Notes under the pieces: generated by a model
What the model was told of the DNA's origin: nothing
Databases searched by the model: none
Seen by the model: only the letters and a program-made list of their open reading frames with translations
Shown here: positions 6,993-14,451 of the stretch, piece after piece
Layout of the letters: each line of letters opens with the position of its first letter
Position numbering within the stretch: position 1 is the first letter of the stretch
Program-made: the position numbers and the translations under genes
NCBI GenBank assembly: GCA_964490725.1
Contig: CAZBDU010000098.1
Location: forward strand, 1 to 20,888
Direction of reading: 5' to 3'
Length of the DNA: 20,888 nucleotides
Origin: CAZBDU01 sp964490725
GTDB taxonomy: Bacteria > Spirochaetota > Spirochaetia > SZUA-6 > DRHE01

Positions 6993-8057
6993 ATGGGTAT
7001 GGAGCAGACTCGCAAAGGAGCGGGAGGGAATCCCGAGGCCGTTCAAGACCTGGCAAACGCGGAGTTCGTCCGAGAGGTTCAGCAGGGCATCGGCCGGGTC
7101 ATCGACAACATCAAGAGCGTCATCTACGTGGACCGGCGCAAGCTGGAGTACATCATCGCCGCCCAGCTTGCCGGCGGTCACGTGATCCTGGCCGACGCGC
7201 ACGGGGTTGGCAAGACATCCCTGGCGCGCGCTCTGGCGGGGTCCATCCAGTGGCGCACGCACAACGTGTCCGCCGACGGAACGGCCCTCCAACCCTTCAG
7301 CCGCATTCAGTGTACCGTTGACCTGCTGCCCCAGGACATCCTGGGGTTCAGTCGCTTCGTGGGCACCTCCACCGAGCTGGTCTTCATTCCGGGTCCGATC
7401 TTCGCGCACGCGGTTCTCTGTGACGAGATCAACCTGCTGACTCCGAAAACCCAGGGCAGCTTCTTCCAGGCCATGGAGGAGCAGACCGTCACCGTCGAGG
7501 CCAAGACCTACCGGCTGCCCGATCCTTTCTTCATCATCGCCACCATGAACCTCAGGGGCGCGCACCTGTTCCCCCTGCCGGCTCCGCAGCTGGACCGGTT
7601 CATGGTGCAGCTGTCCGTGGGTTATCCCGAGCCGGAGGACGAGGCCGCCATCATCCGCCAGCATGGACGGACGGATGCCTGGAGCGGTTTCTCTCCCGTC
7701 ATCGACTCGCATCAGCTCACCGCCTGGCAGTCGCACGTGGACCGGGTAGCCATCCATCCGGAAGTGGTGGAGTACATCGTGGCCTGCCTGAGGCAGACCC
7801 GACAGCTTCCGGAAGTCCTGATGGGCGCCAGTCCTCGAACCGGGGTCAAGCTCTCGCGGTTGACCCGGGCCCTGGCTCTGATCCGGGGAGAAGACTACGT
7901 GACCGTCGACCTGGTCAAAGAGGTGTTCCTTCCGGCGGTGGCGCACCGTCTGGTCATGCAGGACCCTTCCCAGAGCGTGGAGCCCCTGCTGGAGCAGATC
8001 CTGAAGACCGTGCCGGTGGACAGCCGAGGGAGAAGAACGATTCTTCGGTCGCGATGA
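6993..8057 (+). CDS. MoxR-family AAA+ ATPase
   Basis: A cytoplasmic AAA+ ATPase of the MoxR family, thought to act as a chaperone in assembly or activation of partner proteins. The 354 residues include Walker A DAHGVGKTS (68-76), Walker B VLCDEINLL (141-149), sensor 1 IATMN (182-186), PAPQLDRF and the GASPRTG signature near the sensor 2 region. All are standard for MoxR. The start at ATG 6993 (or the in-frame ATG at 6999) has no recognisable ribosome-binding site, in keeping with the very short leader. The gene overlaps the DUF58 gene by 4 bp (ATGA). This is the classic MoxR, DUF58 and transglutaminase neighbourhood, in which the ATPase is believed to work on the DUF58 or membrane partner. 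Confidence 0.92.
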   Translation: MGMEQTRKGAGGNPEAVQDLANAEFVREVQQGIGRVIDNIKSVIYVDRRKLEYIIAAQLAGGHVILADAHGVGKTSLARALAGSIQWRTHNVSADGTALQPFSRIQCTVDLLPQDILGFSRFVGTSTELVFIPGPIFAHAVLCDEINLLTPKTQGSFFQAMEEQTVTVEAKTYRLPDPFFIIATMNLRGAHLFPLPAPQLDRFMVQLSVGYPEPEDEAAIIRQHGRTDAWSGFSPVIDSHQLTAWQSHVDRVAIHPEVVEYIVACLRQTRQLPEVLMGASPRTGVKLSRLTRALALIRGEDYVTVDLVKEVFLPAVAHRLVMQDPSQSVEPLLEQILKTVPVDSRGRRTILRSR

Positions 8058-9460
8058 GCGCGCCTCGCCTGGGACAGACAGCCCCTGAACGGAGCCGACC
8101 GCGTTCGCACGGGGGGAAGGAAAAGCTAGCAGCCGCCGGCGCACGGCGGCTGCCTCGCATCGCGCTGCCCCGCCGCCTGCCGCAACCCCTGGCCCGCCTG
8201 GCCTTCTACTATCCTCTGACCCTTCCCGGCACGGTGCTGCTGGTGCTGGGCCTCTACCTGCTGGGCATCGGCTGGGCGGCGCGCAATCCCTACGCCCTCC
8301 TGCTGGCGGTCACCGCTCTGGCGGTCCTGCTGGTGCTGTCGGTGCTGGGTCGGCTGCAGGCCATCCGGCTGGGCGGGGCGGAGCTGGACTGGGACTCCTC
8401 GCCCGCGCTGACGGCCCGGGAACCGAGCCGCGACCAGCGGCTGGTGGGACGGACGCCGCGGACGCTGCCTTTCTTTCGGGCCCATTTCCGCCTCAGGGGG
8501 CGTCTCAGAGTCGGCCGTGGCGCCTTCCTTCATGTGGCCAAGGAGGTGGCCGTGGAGGGGGAAGGCAGGGGTGCGCTCCGCCAGGCTCTTCCATTGCTGC
8601 TGCCGGTCTGCGGCATCATGAACGCATCGGGGCGCTTCCTGGTGAGGGACGTGTTCGGACTGACCGGCTCGCGCTTCGGGGAGCAGATGCAGCGCGCCCT
8701 GACGGTGCGGCCGGCCTCCTTCGGCTCCAGGGTGACCGCCGCGGTGCAGCCGGCCTTCGGCGAGGAGGACCAGAGCCGGCGCAAGAGCCAGGAAGAGGAA
8801 AAGTACTTCATGCGGGAGTACATGCCGGGGGATCGCTTCCGCGACATCAACTGGAAGGTCTCCAGCCGCCTCGACGAGCTGATCACCCGCATCTCGCCGC
8901 TGAGCCAGGAGAAGACCAGCCTGGTGGAGGTGGAGCTGCGCAACTATCGACGCGAGCGCCCGGAGAGCCTGGAATCGGTGGCGCACCTGAACCTGCTCAA
9001 GAGCTGGCTTCTGGCTTTCCTGAGACGCATGAAGGCCCAGGAACAGGGAATTCAGTTCCGTATCCGCTCCGGCTCCGGCACGGTGATGGTCACCGACGAG
9101 CAGGAGCTGGAGCGGTTCCAGCGGGACCTGGGAGGCCTGTTCTTCCAGGGAGATCCCTACGGCGGGCAGCTGGAGGTGGCGGCAGGAGAGCTGTTCGTCT
9201 TCTCCACCCCCTTCGATCACGGGCTGGCCGGGCTGCTGGCCGGGCATCCGGGGGTGCGTTTCCACGTGTTCCGCACGGCCTTCCCCCGGGGGGATGCCTC
9301 CTGGGCGGGCCGGGAAGAGGAGCTGCCTCTGTTGGCGCCTCTGTCCGCGGAGGTGTGGCCGGGCAGGTGGGCGCTGCGCAGGGAGGGTGACGGGCACCCC
9401 GCAGCTGTGCCTCCGGGTGGGACCCTGGAGGATCTGCCCCTGAAAGTGAGGATGGTGTAG
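8054..9460 (+). CDS. DUF58 domain protein
   Basis: A 468-residue membrane-associated DUF58 protein of unknown biochemical role. A basic N-terminal tail (1-45) is followed by two hydrophobic segments (about 55-72 and 79-98). The DUF58 signature YMPGDRFRDINWKVSSR lies at about 256-272, near the middle. DUF58 has been related to von Willebrand A-type folds, and in this setting it is commonly encoded beside MoxR. The start overlaps the moxR stop (ATGA), so translation is coupled. The next gene begins 2 bp after its stop. It probably forms a membrane complex with the transglutaminase-like protein, by analogy with similar operons. Confidence 0.88.
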   Translation: MSAPRLGQTAPERSRPRSHGGKEKLAAAGARRLPRIALPRRLPQPLARLAFYYPLTLPGTVLLVLGLYLLGIGWAARNPYALLLAVTALAVLLVLSVLGRLQAIRLGGAELDWDSSPALTAREPSRDQRLVGRTPRTLPFFRAHFRLRGRLRVGRGAFLHVAKEVAVEGEGRGALRQALPLLLPVCGIMNASGRFLVRDVFGLTGSRFGEQMQRALTVRPASFGSRVTAAVQPAFGEEDQSRRKSQEEEKYFMREYMPGDRFRDINWKVSSRLDELITRISPLSQEKTSLVEVELRNYRRERPESLESVAHLNLLKSWLLAFLRRMKAQEQGIQFRIRSGSGTVMVTDEQELERFQRDLGGLFFQGDPYGGQLEVAAGELFVFSTPFDHGLAGLLAGHPGVRFHVFRTAFPRGDASWAGREEELPLLAPLSAEVWPGRWALRREGDGHPAAVPPGGTLEDLPLKVRMV

Positions 9461-9462
9461 TC

Positions 9463-11721
9463 ATGAGACATATCCTGTTCTTCACCAGGCTTTTTCTATA
9501 TGCGGCGGTCATGAGCCTGCCGATGGTCCACCCCGCGATCGCGGTACCCTACGATCGGGTGGGAATGTGGTTCTGGTTCTTCGTGGTGCCGGCGGAGATG
9601 GCCATCGCCTTCTACCTGGCGCCGCCGCGGCTGCGTCCCGGCGCCTGGCTGGCCGCCGGCGGCGGGCTGCTTCTGGCCTTCCTGGCACTGGGTTCCGGCT
9701 GGGAGCTGGCCTCGCTGGGCTACCTGGCGGCCGGGGCGGCGGCCTTCCTGCTGACGGGGCTCATCTTTCACGGCGGCGGCCGTTTCAACGCCCTGGCCGT
9801 GGTGGAGCAGCTGTTCCTGGCCTTCGTCCTCTACAAGCTGCTGGGCTTCTCGCGGGCTTCCGAGGAGCTGGCGCGCTCCAGCAGGGGCATCACCCAGGTG
9901 ATCCTGGTGCTCATCGTGCTGGCTTTTCTCCTGCACGGCATGGTGCTGTACCTGAGCGCCTTCCGCCGGCGTTCCAGGCGCGCGGCCCGGGACCTGGTGC
10001 TGTTCCTGGCCCTGGCCGTACCCGCTCTGGTGGTGATCGCCCTGGTGCTGCCTCCGGACTTCGTGCGCAACGCCGTGGCCTTCAACCGCGTCGACCGGGA
10101 CATTCGCCCCAAACCGGTTCCTTTGAACCAGCGGGGCGAGGGCTTCCCGGGGGGCAACCTGCTCTCGGAGCGTGCCGACGGCGAGTACCCCTACGGAGAC
10201 GGCCGCCAGGGCGAGGCCGACGGCAACGGCCAGGGGGAGAGGCCCGGGGGCAACTCCCTGGAGGGGGTGCCAGCGGATCAGTGGGGGGACTCCGGAACCG
10301 GCCAGGGTCAGGGCGAGGGCGCCGGGGAAATGGGCAAGCAGTACGCGGTCATGGTGGTGGCCAGCCCCGTGGAGCCGGTCTACGTGGCGGACGCCTACTT
10401 CGGGGACTTCGACCCCAAGGGAGGCTTCCTCTACTCCCGGGACAATCCGCTGAACGAGCTCACCTATCTGCGCTTCCTGGAGACCTGGCGGGATCCCTCT
10501 CCGCCTCCCGATCGGGGCAGGCGTCCTGTGGAGGTGTTCACCCTCTCCACGCTGGGGGAGCGCTACCTGGCCTACCGTCCCTCTGCGGTGGAGCCCACCG
10601 TGCTGGACCGGCGCTACCATCCCTTCGACTTCTCCTACCGGGCGCTCTCCGGCATGTCGGCCAGCGGACCGCGACAGTGGGCGCGGCTTCCCGAGCTCAG
10701 CGCCGAGGAGCGCCTGCGGCTGGCGCACTACCTGGAGGTCCCCCTCACGGGTGAGGACCGGCAGGTGTTCGAGAGGCACCTGGCCTCCGCCCTGGCCTCC
10801 CTCGGCGCGGAGGGGGCGGACAAGGGCTACTATCGCCGCATCGATGCGGTGCTGCGCAGCTTCTCGACCTACCAGTACCAGATCGGCTTCGATGACAGCA
10901 CCTCGGTGGCCAAGATGCGCACCTTCCTGGCCCAGACCAAGGAGGGCGACTGCACCGAGTTCTCCAACAGCGCGGCCATCCTCCTGCGCCTGGCGGGGGT
11001 GCCCTCCCGGGTGGTGACCGGCTACCTGGCCGCCCGGGACCTGCAGAGCCCCGCGCACCTGCAGGCCATTCACGTGCTGCGGGAGGCCATCGAGCCGCTG
11101 CAGCACTTCCCCCTGAACGAGCTGTACCTGGTCACCAACGCTCAGCGTCACTCCTGGGTCCAGGCCTACATGCCCGGCTACGGCTGGGTGGACCTGGAGA
11201 GCACCGCCTACGCCATCCCGCCGCCCCCGGGGCGCAATCCCAGCACCATGAACGTGGTCATCCCGCTGATCGAGGACATGAGCGTGCCCGAACGGGTCTT
11301 CCATTTCCCGTGGCTGCTGGTGGGGCAGGCCCTGGCGGCCCTGGCGGCGGCCATGGTGGTCTCCCTGTACCTGTACCGCTACGGCCGGGAGGCCTACCTG
11401 TGGCGCCTGGCCCAGGGCCATGACAACCGCGCCCTGGGCGCCTTCTACCGGCTGCTGCTGATGAAGCTGTCCGTCGACGGCTACGCGCTCAAGGAGCCGG
11501 GGCAGACTCCGGCCGAGTACGCCGAGCGCTACCCGGAGCTGGGCGCCTTCGCCCGCCTGTACACCAGGCTGCGCTACCGGGAAGGGGCCGGCGCCGAGGA
11601 GCGCGGGCGCCTGTGGGGTGAGCTGCGCCGCCTGTACCGGCGCATTCTGGAGCGGGCGCGCGGCTCCGGGACGGGACGCTGGCTGCGCCGCGCCTTCAGC
11701 CTCAAGGGACTGCACTATTGA
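9463..11721 (+). CDS. Transglutaminase-like multi-pass membrane protein
   Basis: A 752-residue membrane protein with several hydrophobic segments in residues 1-205. A Gly/Glu/Gln-rich low-complexity stretch (about 215-295) follows, then an extracytoplasmic transglutaminase-like domain. The catalytic triad is present: Cys497 in EGDCTEF, His563 in QRHSWV and Asp577 in GWVDLEST. A last transmembrane helix (about 618-640) is followed by a helical cytoplasmic tail rich in Arg, Leu and Glu, in the position of a DUF4129-like tail. Proteins of this type usually act as cysteine proteases or peptidases rather than cross-linking enzymes; the substrate is unknown. The gene begins 2 bp after the DUF58 stop and overlaps the lipoprotein gene by 4 bp. 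It is the core membrane part of this operon. Confidence 0.9.
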   Translation: MRHILFFTRLFLYAAVMSLPMVHPAIAVPYDRVGMWFWFFVVPAEMAIAFYLAPPRLRPGAWLAAGGGLLLAFLALGSGWELASLGYLAAGAAAFLLTGLIFHGGGRFNALAVVEQLFLAFVLYKLLGFSRASEELARSSRGITQVILVLIVLAFLLHGMVLYLSAFRRRSRRAARDLVLFLALAVPALVVIALVLPPDFVRNAVAFNRVDRDIRPKPVPLNQRGEGFPGGNLLSERADGEYPYGDGRQGEADGNGQGERPGGNSLEGVPADQWGDSGTGQGQGEGAGEMGKQYAVMVVASPVEPVYVADAYFGDFDPKGGFLYSRDNPLNELTYLRFLETWRDPSPPPDRGRRPVEVFTLSTLGERYLAYRPSAVEPTVLDRRYHPFDFSYRALSGMSASGPRQWARLPELSAEERLRLAHYLEVPLTGEDRQVFERHLASALASLGAEGADKGYYRRIDAVLRSFSTYQYQIGFDDSTSVAKMRTFLAQTKEGDCTEFSNSAAILLRLAGVPSRVVTGYLAARDLQSPAHLQAIHVLREAIEPLQHFPLNELYLVTNAQRHSWVQAYMPGYGWVDLESTAYAIPPPPGRNPSTMNVVIPLIEDMSVPERVFHFPWLLVGQALAALAAAMVVSLYLYRYGREAYLWRLAQGHDNRALGAFYRLLLMKLSVDGYALKEPGQTPAEYAERYPELGAFARLYTRLRYREGAGAEERGRLWGELRRLYRRILERARGSGTGRWLRRAFSLKGLHY

Positions 11722-12971
11722 GGGCCGCAACGCGCCGTCTCCTGCTCCGGGCTGCCCTGCTGGCCGCCGCGGCGGCCCTGCTGGCCCTCTCCGGCTGCCG
11801 GCAGCGGGTGGATTGGGTGATGTTCCGCGGGCAGCAGGGCCGGGGCTACACCCCCAACGCGCTGCGCCCCCCTCTGGGAATCAAGTGGAAGCTGCGCCTC
11901 CAGCCCGAGGGGGAGCCCACCTACGCCTTCAACAATCCCGTGGTGTTGGGCGACACGATCTACTTCGGCTCCACCGACGGCAACTTCTACTCCCTGGACA
12001 TCGAGACCGGCTACATGCACTGGGTGTTCAAGACTCGCGGCGCCATCAACTCCATTCCCTTTGCCGATCGGCGGAGCGTGTACTTCGGCAACAACCAGGG
12101 CAAGGTCTACGCGGTGAACCAGAGCGACGGCGGCGAGCGCTGGTCCTTCCAGACCGACAGCACCGTGCAGTCCTCCATCGTGGGCTACGACGACCTGCTC
12201 CTGTTCGCCAGTGACGGCGGCACCAGCTACTTTCTGTCCCCCGACGGCGCCGAGCGCTTCACCCTTCCCAACCCGGTGTGGCACTACAATACCTTCCAGG
12301 TGTACCAGGACGTGGTCTACTTCGCCCCGGGTCCTCCCGCCAGACCGCACAGCCTGGGCGCCTACGACCTGAAACGCCGCAGCTACCTGTGGGTGCTGGA
12401 CACCGCGGAGCTGGCGGCCACCTGGTACTCATTCCCCGCCCTGGCCGGGGATCGCCTGTACTTCTCCACCGCCGCCTTCAGGGGCCCCTACTGGGAGTTC
12501 GACTACTACGGGTTCGACCGCCGCACCGGCGAGAGGCTCTGGCGCTACTCAGACATCAGCCGGTGGCGGTTCACGGACGAGAGGGACAGCCGCGACATGT
12601 TCATGCAGAACCTGAAGCTGCTGGACTACATGGCCCCCTCACTGTGGCGGAACCTGGTCATCTACACCAGCGGCGACACGGTGGTGCGCGCCTTCCACGC
12701 CAGGAGCGGCACCCTGGCCTGGAGCCACAACTTCGACACCCCCACCTCCAGCGCGCCCACGGTGGCGGGGAACCGGGTCTACGTGGGCCTGCGGGGGGAC
12801 CAGCGCTCCGGTACCTCAGCGCGGCTGGTGTGTCTGTCCGCGCGCAACGGCCGCCTCCTGTGGCAGATGGACGTGGAAGGGGCCCTGCTGAGCGCACCGG
12901 TCATCGCCGGACGCTGGATGATCTTCGGCACCGAAGAGAACGTCTTCTACGTGCTGGAAGAGCTGTACTGA
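11718..12971 (+). CDS. PQQ/BamB-like beta-propeller lipoprotein
   Basis: A 417-residue lipoprotein: an Ala/Leu-rich signal ending in the lipobox LSGC (Cys27), followed by PQQ-type beta-propeller blades. Repeats of the form YFGSTDGNFYSLDIETG...W, YFGNNQGKVYAV...GGERWSF and LVCLSARNGRLLWQ mark successive blades. The fold resembles BamB and other non-enzymatic PQQ-repeat scaffolds; no quinoprotein dehydrogenase ligands were recognised, so a structural or binding role is more likely than catalysis. The start is TTG, overlapping the transglutaminase stop (TTGA), which implies translational coupling. It ends the four-gene operon and converges with the small gene on the other strand, 19 bp away. Its presence as the fourth member of a MoxR/DUF58/transglutaminase operon is less usual. 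Confidence 0.85.
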   Translation: MRAATRRLLLRAALLAAAAALLALSGCRQRVDWVMFRGQQGRGYTPNALRPPLGIKWKLRLQPEGEPTYAFNNPVVLGDTIYFGSTDGNFYSLDIETGYMHWVFKTRGAINSIPFADRRSVYFGNNQGKVYAVNQSDGGERWSFQTDSTVQSSIVGYDDLLLFASDGGTSYFLSPDGAERFTLPNPVWHYNTFQVYQDVVYFAPGPPARPHSLGAYDLKRRSYLWVLDTAELAATWYSFPALAGDRLYFSTAAFRGPYWEFDYYGFDRRTGERLWRYSDISRWRFTDERDSRDMFMQNLKLLDYMAPSLWRNLVIYTSGDTVVRAFHARSGTLAWSHNFDTPTSSAPTVAGNRVYVGLRGDQRSGTSARLVCLSARNGRLLWQMDVEGALLSAPVIAGRWMIFGTEENVFYVLEELY

Positions 12972-12990
12972 AGCCGCCCCCCTGGGCGCC

Positions 12991-13188
12991 CTACCGCTCG
13001 AAGGCGACCACCCGGATGATGCCGATGGTGGCGCCGCTGTTGTCCGCGGTGGTCGTGTCGCTCACGGACACCACCTTCTTGATTCCTTCGCGTTCCAGGA
13101 AGCGGTTGACCTGTCCGTCCAGCTCCGCCAGCTCGTTCATGGTGTGAAACACCTTGATCTCAGAGGTAAAGGTCCTGACCTCGACCAT
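12991..13188 (-). CDS. Small conserved-looking protein of unknown function (65 aa)
   Basis: A 65-residue protein with no signal peptide or membrane segment. The start is set by an excellent ribosome-binding site, AGGAGG 6 bp before the ATG at 13188; the longer open frame upstream is Ala/Pro-rich and looks non-coding. The sequence alternates beta-like stretches (VEVRTFTSEIKVFH and KKVVSVSDTT) with a helix (MNELAELDGQVNRFLEREG) and ends in IGIIRVVAFER, suggesting a compact alpha/beta fold. I do not recognise a named family. It lies 167 bp downstream of the lipoprotein gene on the same strand and may have its own promoter. Confidence 0.75.
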   Translation of the reverse strand: MVEVRTFTSEIKVFHTMNELAELDGQVNRFLEREGIKKVVSVSDTTTADNSGATIGIIRVVAFER

Positions 13189-13355
13189 GCGGCTCCTCCT
13201 GTTGCCTGTTCTCCGCGCTTCGCTCCAGGAGTCAAAGATACCCTCCTGCGGGGCAAACGCCCACTGGGGAGGCGTGGCCGGTTGGGCCGCCAGAGCCCTC
13301 AGGGCTGCCCGCGCAGGGGCCGGCGCCGCAGGGCTGCCCGGGGGCGCGGCTTCGC

Positions 13356-13829
13356 TCAGCGCAGCCGGATCGCGGCCAGGCTGGCCGCCAGGGCTCTGCG
13401 GTAGCGCGCGTACACCGCCTGCGGTGCCCCCGCCTCGGCCAGCACGATGGAGTCTCCCTGGACCAGCAGGCCCGTCAGATAGAGGTAGCTTTCGTTTCCG
13501 TAGGGCAGCACCCACTCGTAGAGCACCCCTGGAGCTGCGGAGGCGCCCCCGCCGCCTGCCAGCGTGCGGGCCTCTCCGGCAGGGAGATAGCCCTCCCGGG
13601 TGAGATGGCTGCGCAGCGCCTCGCTCCAGAAGCGCAACTCCTTGCGCGGCTCGTTGGCAAGCACCCGCACCCGATACACCATCCCCTCGGGGCTGACGGC
13701 CTGATAGGTTGCCCGGCCCGAGTCCCGGCGCAGCTCGGCAAACCCTTCCGGCAGCGGCACGGAGAGCCGGGCGCAGCTCGCCGCGACCAGTGTGAGGCCC
13801 AGCGCCATAGCCTTGGCCATGCGCCTCAT
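13356..13829 (-). CDS. Small lipoprotein, homologous to the C-terminal domain of the upstream DUF4349 protein
   Basis: A 157-residue predicted lipoprotein with signal peptide and lipobox AASC (Cys19). The ATG at 13829 has GGAGGG about 7 bp upstream and lies 1 bp after the stop of the preceding gene, so it belongs to the same operon. The mature part shares a pattern with residues about 285-403 of the protein encoded at 14439-15650: S.EG..RVRV then NEP, EL.FW..AL..HL, and a later SYL..L stretch followed by a hydrophobic strand and a C-terminal helix. It therefore looks like a stand-alone copy of that domain. I know of no function; envelope location is inferred from the lipobox. Confidence 0.8.
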   Translation of the reverse strand: MRRMAKAMALGLTLVAASCARLSVPLPEGFAELRRDSGRATYQAVSPEGMVYRVRVLANEPRKELRFWSEALRSHLTREGYLPAGEARTLAGGGGASAAPGVLYEWVLPYGNESYLYLTGLLVQGDSIVLAEAGAPQAVYARYRRALAASLAAIRLR

Positions 13830-13830
13830 G

Positions 13831-14451
13831 CTACCGCCCTCCCGCGCCGGAGAGCGAGTTTCCGCGGATGAACTCGTAGAAATCCACCCCGTTGATCCAC
13901 TCAAAGGAGGAGGGAATGCTTTCGGGCAGGGACTGCCGCAGGGTGTTCAACGCCACCTCCACCAGGGAAAAGGCCCGATCCAGGTTCAGCTTCTGAAGGG
14001 TACCCTCGAGCCGTTCGATCTCCTCCACCAGGGCCAGGATCTCCTTCTCGATAGCCAGGGTGCCGGCCGTGTCGGCCGCGCTCAGCAACGCAAGGGTTCG
14101 GGCAAGTACCTCCCGGCGGCTGTTGATGCCGGCCTCTGCCTGCAGGATCTGCTCGCGCAGGTCCAGGCTCTGTGGGGAGATGGTCACGACCTCATCGGCG
14201 AGCCGCTCCAGGATCTCCTCCAACCGGCTGGTACGCTCGAAGGGAACGCGGAACACCACCCGGTCGCTGGATTTCAGCAATACGTACCCGCCGGACCGCT
14301 CCACCCACCCCTCCAGCCGATCCGCCGCCAGATCCGGATCGGCCACCAGGATGGTGGCCGTCACGCGCTGGTGAAGATAGTTCTGCCCGGCCGCCGGCAG
14401 GACCGCCAGCACCAGCAAGGCGGCGCCCAGGATGTTCCTCACCACGGCCAC
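13831..14451 (-). CDS. DUF4349-like exported protein (short form)
   Basis: A 206-residue protein with an N-terminal signal peptide (about 1-22, no lipobox Cys). Its core matches the DUF4349 pattern: an N-terminal strand region, WVERSGGYVLL, FRVPFERTSRL, then a long helical coiled-coil region (about 120-165) with ILALVEEIERLEGTLQKLN, and a final strand. The FEWI near the C-terminus corresponds to FRWI in the larger upstream paralogue. The GTG start at 14451 has GAGGTGA 7 bp upstream and overlaps the end of the preceding gene by 13 bp; GTG codons at 14445 and 14442 are alternatives. DUF4349 proteins are exported and of unknown function. It lacks the extra C-terminal domain of its paralogue, which is encoded separately by the next gene. 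Confidence 0.75.
   Translation of the reverse strand: MAVVRNILGAALLVLAVLPAAGQNYLHQRVTATILVADPDLAADRLEGWVERSGGYVLLKSSDRVVFRVPFERTSRLEEILERLADEVVTISPQSLDLREQILQAEAGINSRREVLARTLALLSAADTAGTLAIEKEILALVEEIERLEGTLQKLNLDRAFSLVEVALNTLRQSLPESIPSSFEWINGVDFYEFIRGNSLSGAGGR

Noticed and set aside
9496..11730. A 744-codon open frame on the minus strand across the transglutaminase-like gene
   Set aside because: It lies wholly antisense to a gene with an intact catalytic triad, and its product is Gln/Gly/His/Arg-rich without domains; this is the usual shadow of GC-rich codon use.
12974..12987. Hairpin between the convergent PQQ lipoprotein and small-protein genes as a terminator
   Set aside because: The stem is only 5 bp (CGCCC/GGGCG) with a 4-base loop and no T-run on either strand.
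13294..13306. Hairpin AGCCC/GGGCT after the small lipoprotein gene as a terminator
   Set aside because: A 5-bp stem with no T-run; similar short palindromes are common in this GC-rich sequence.
13189..13515. Upstream extension of the 65-residue gene
   Set aside because: It overlaps the end of the lipoprotein gene, is Ala/Pro-rich, and ignores the perfect ribosome-binding site at 13188.
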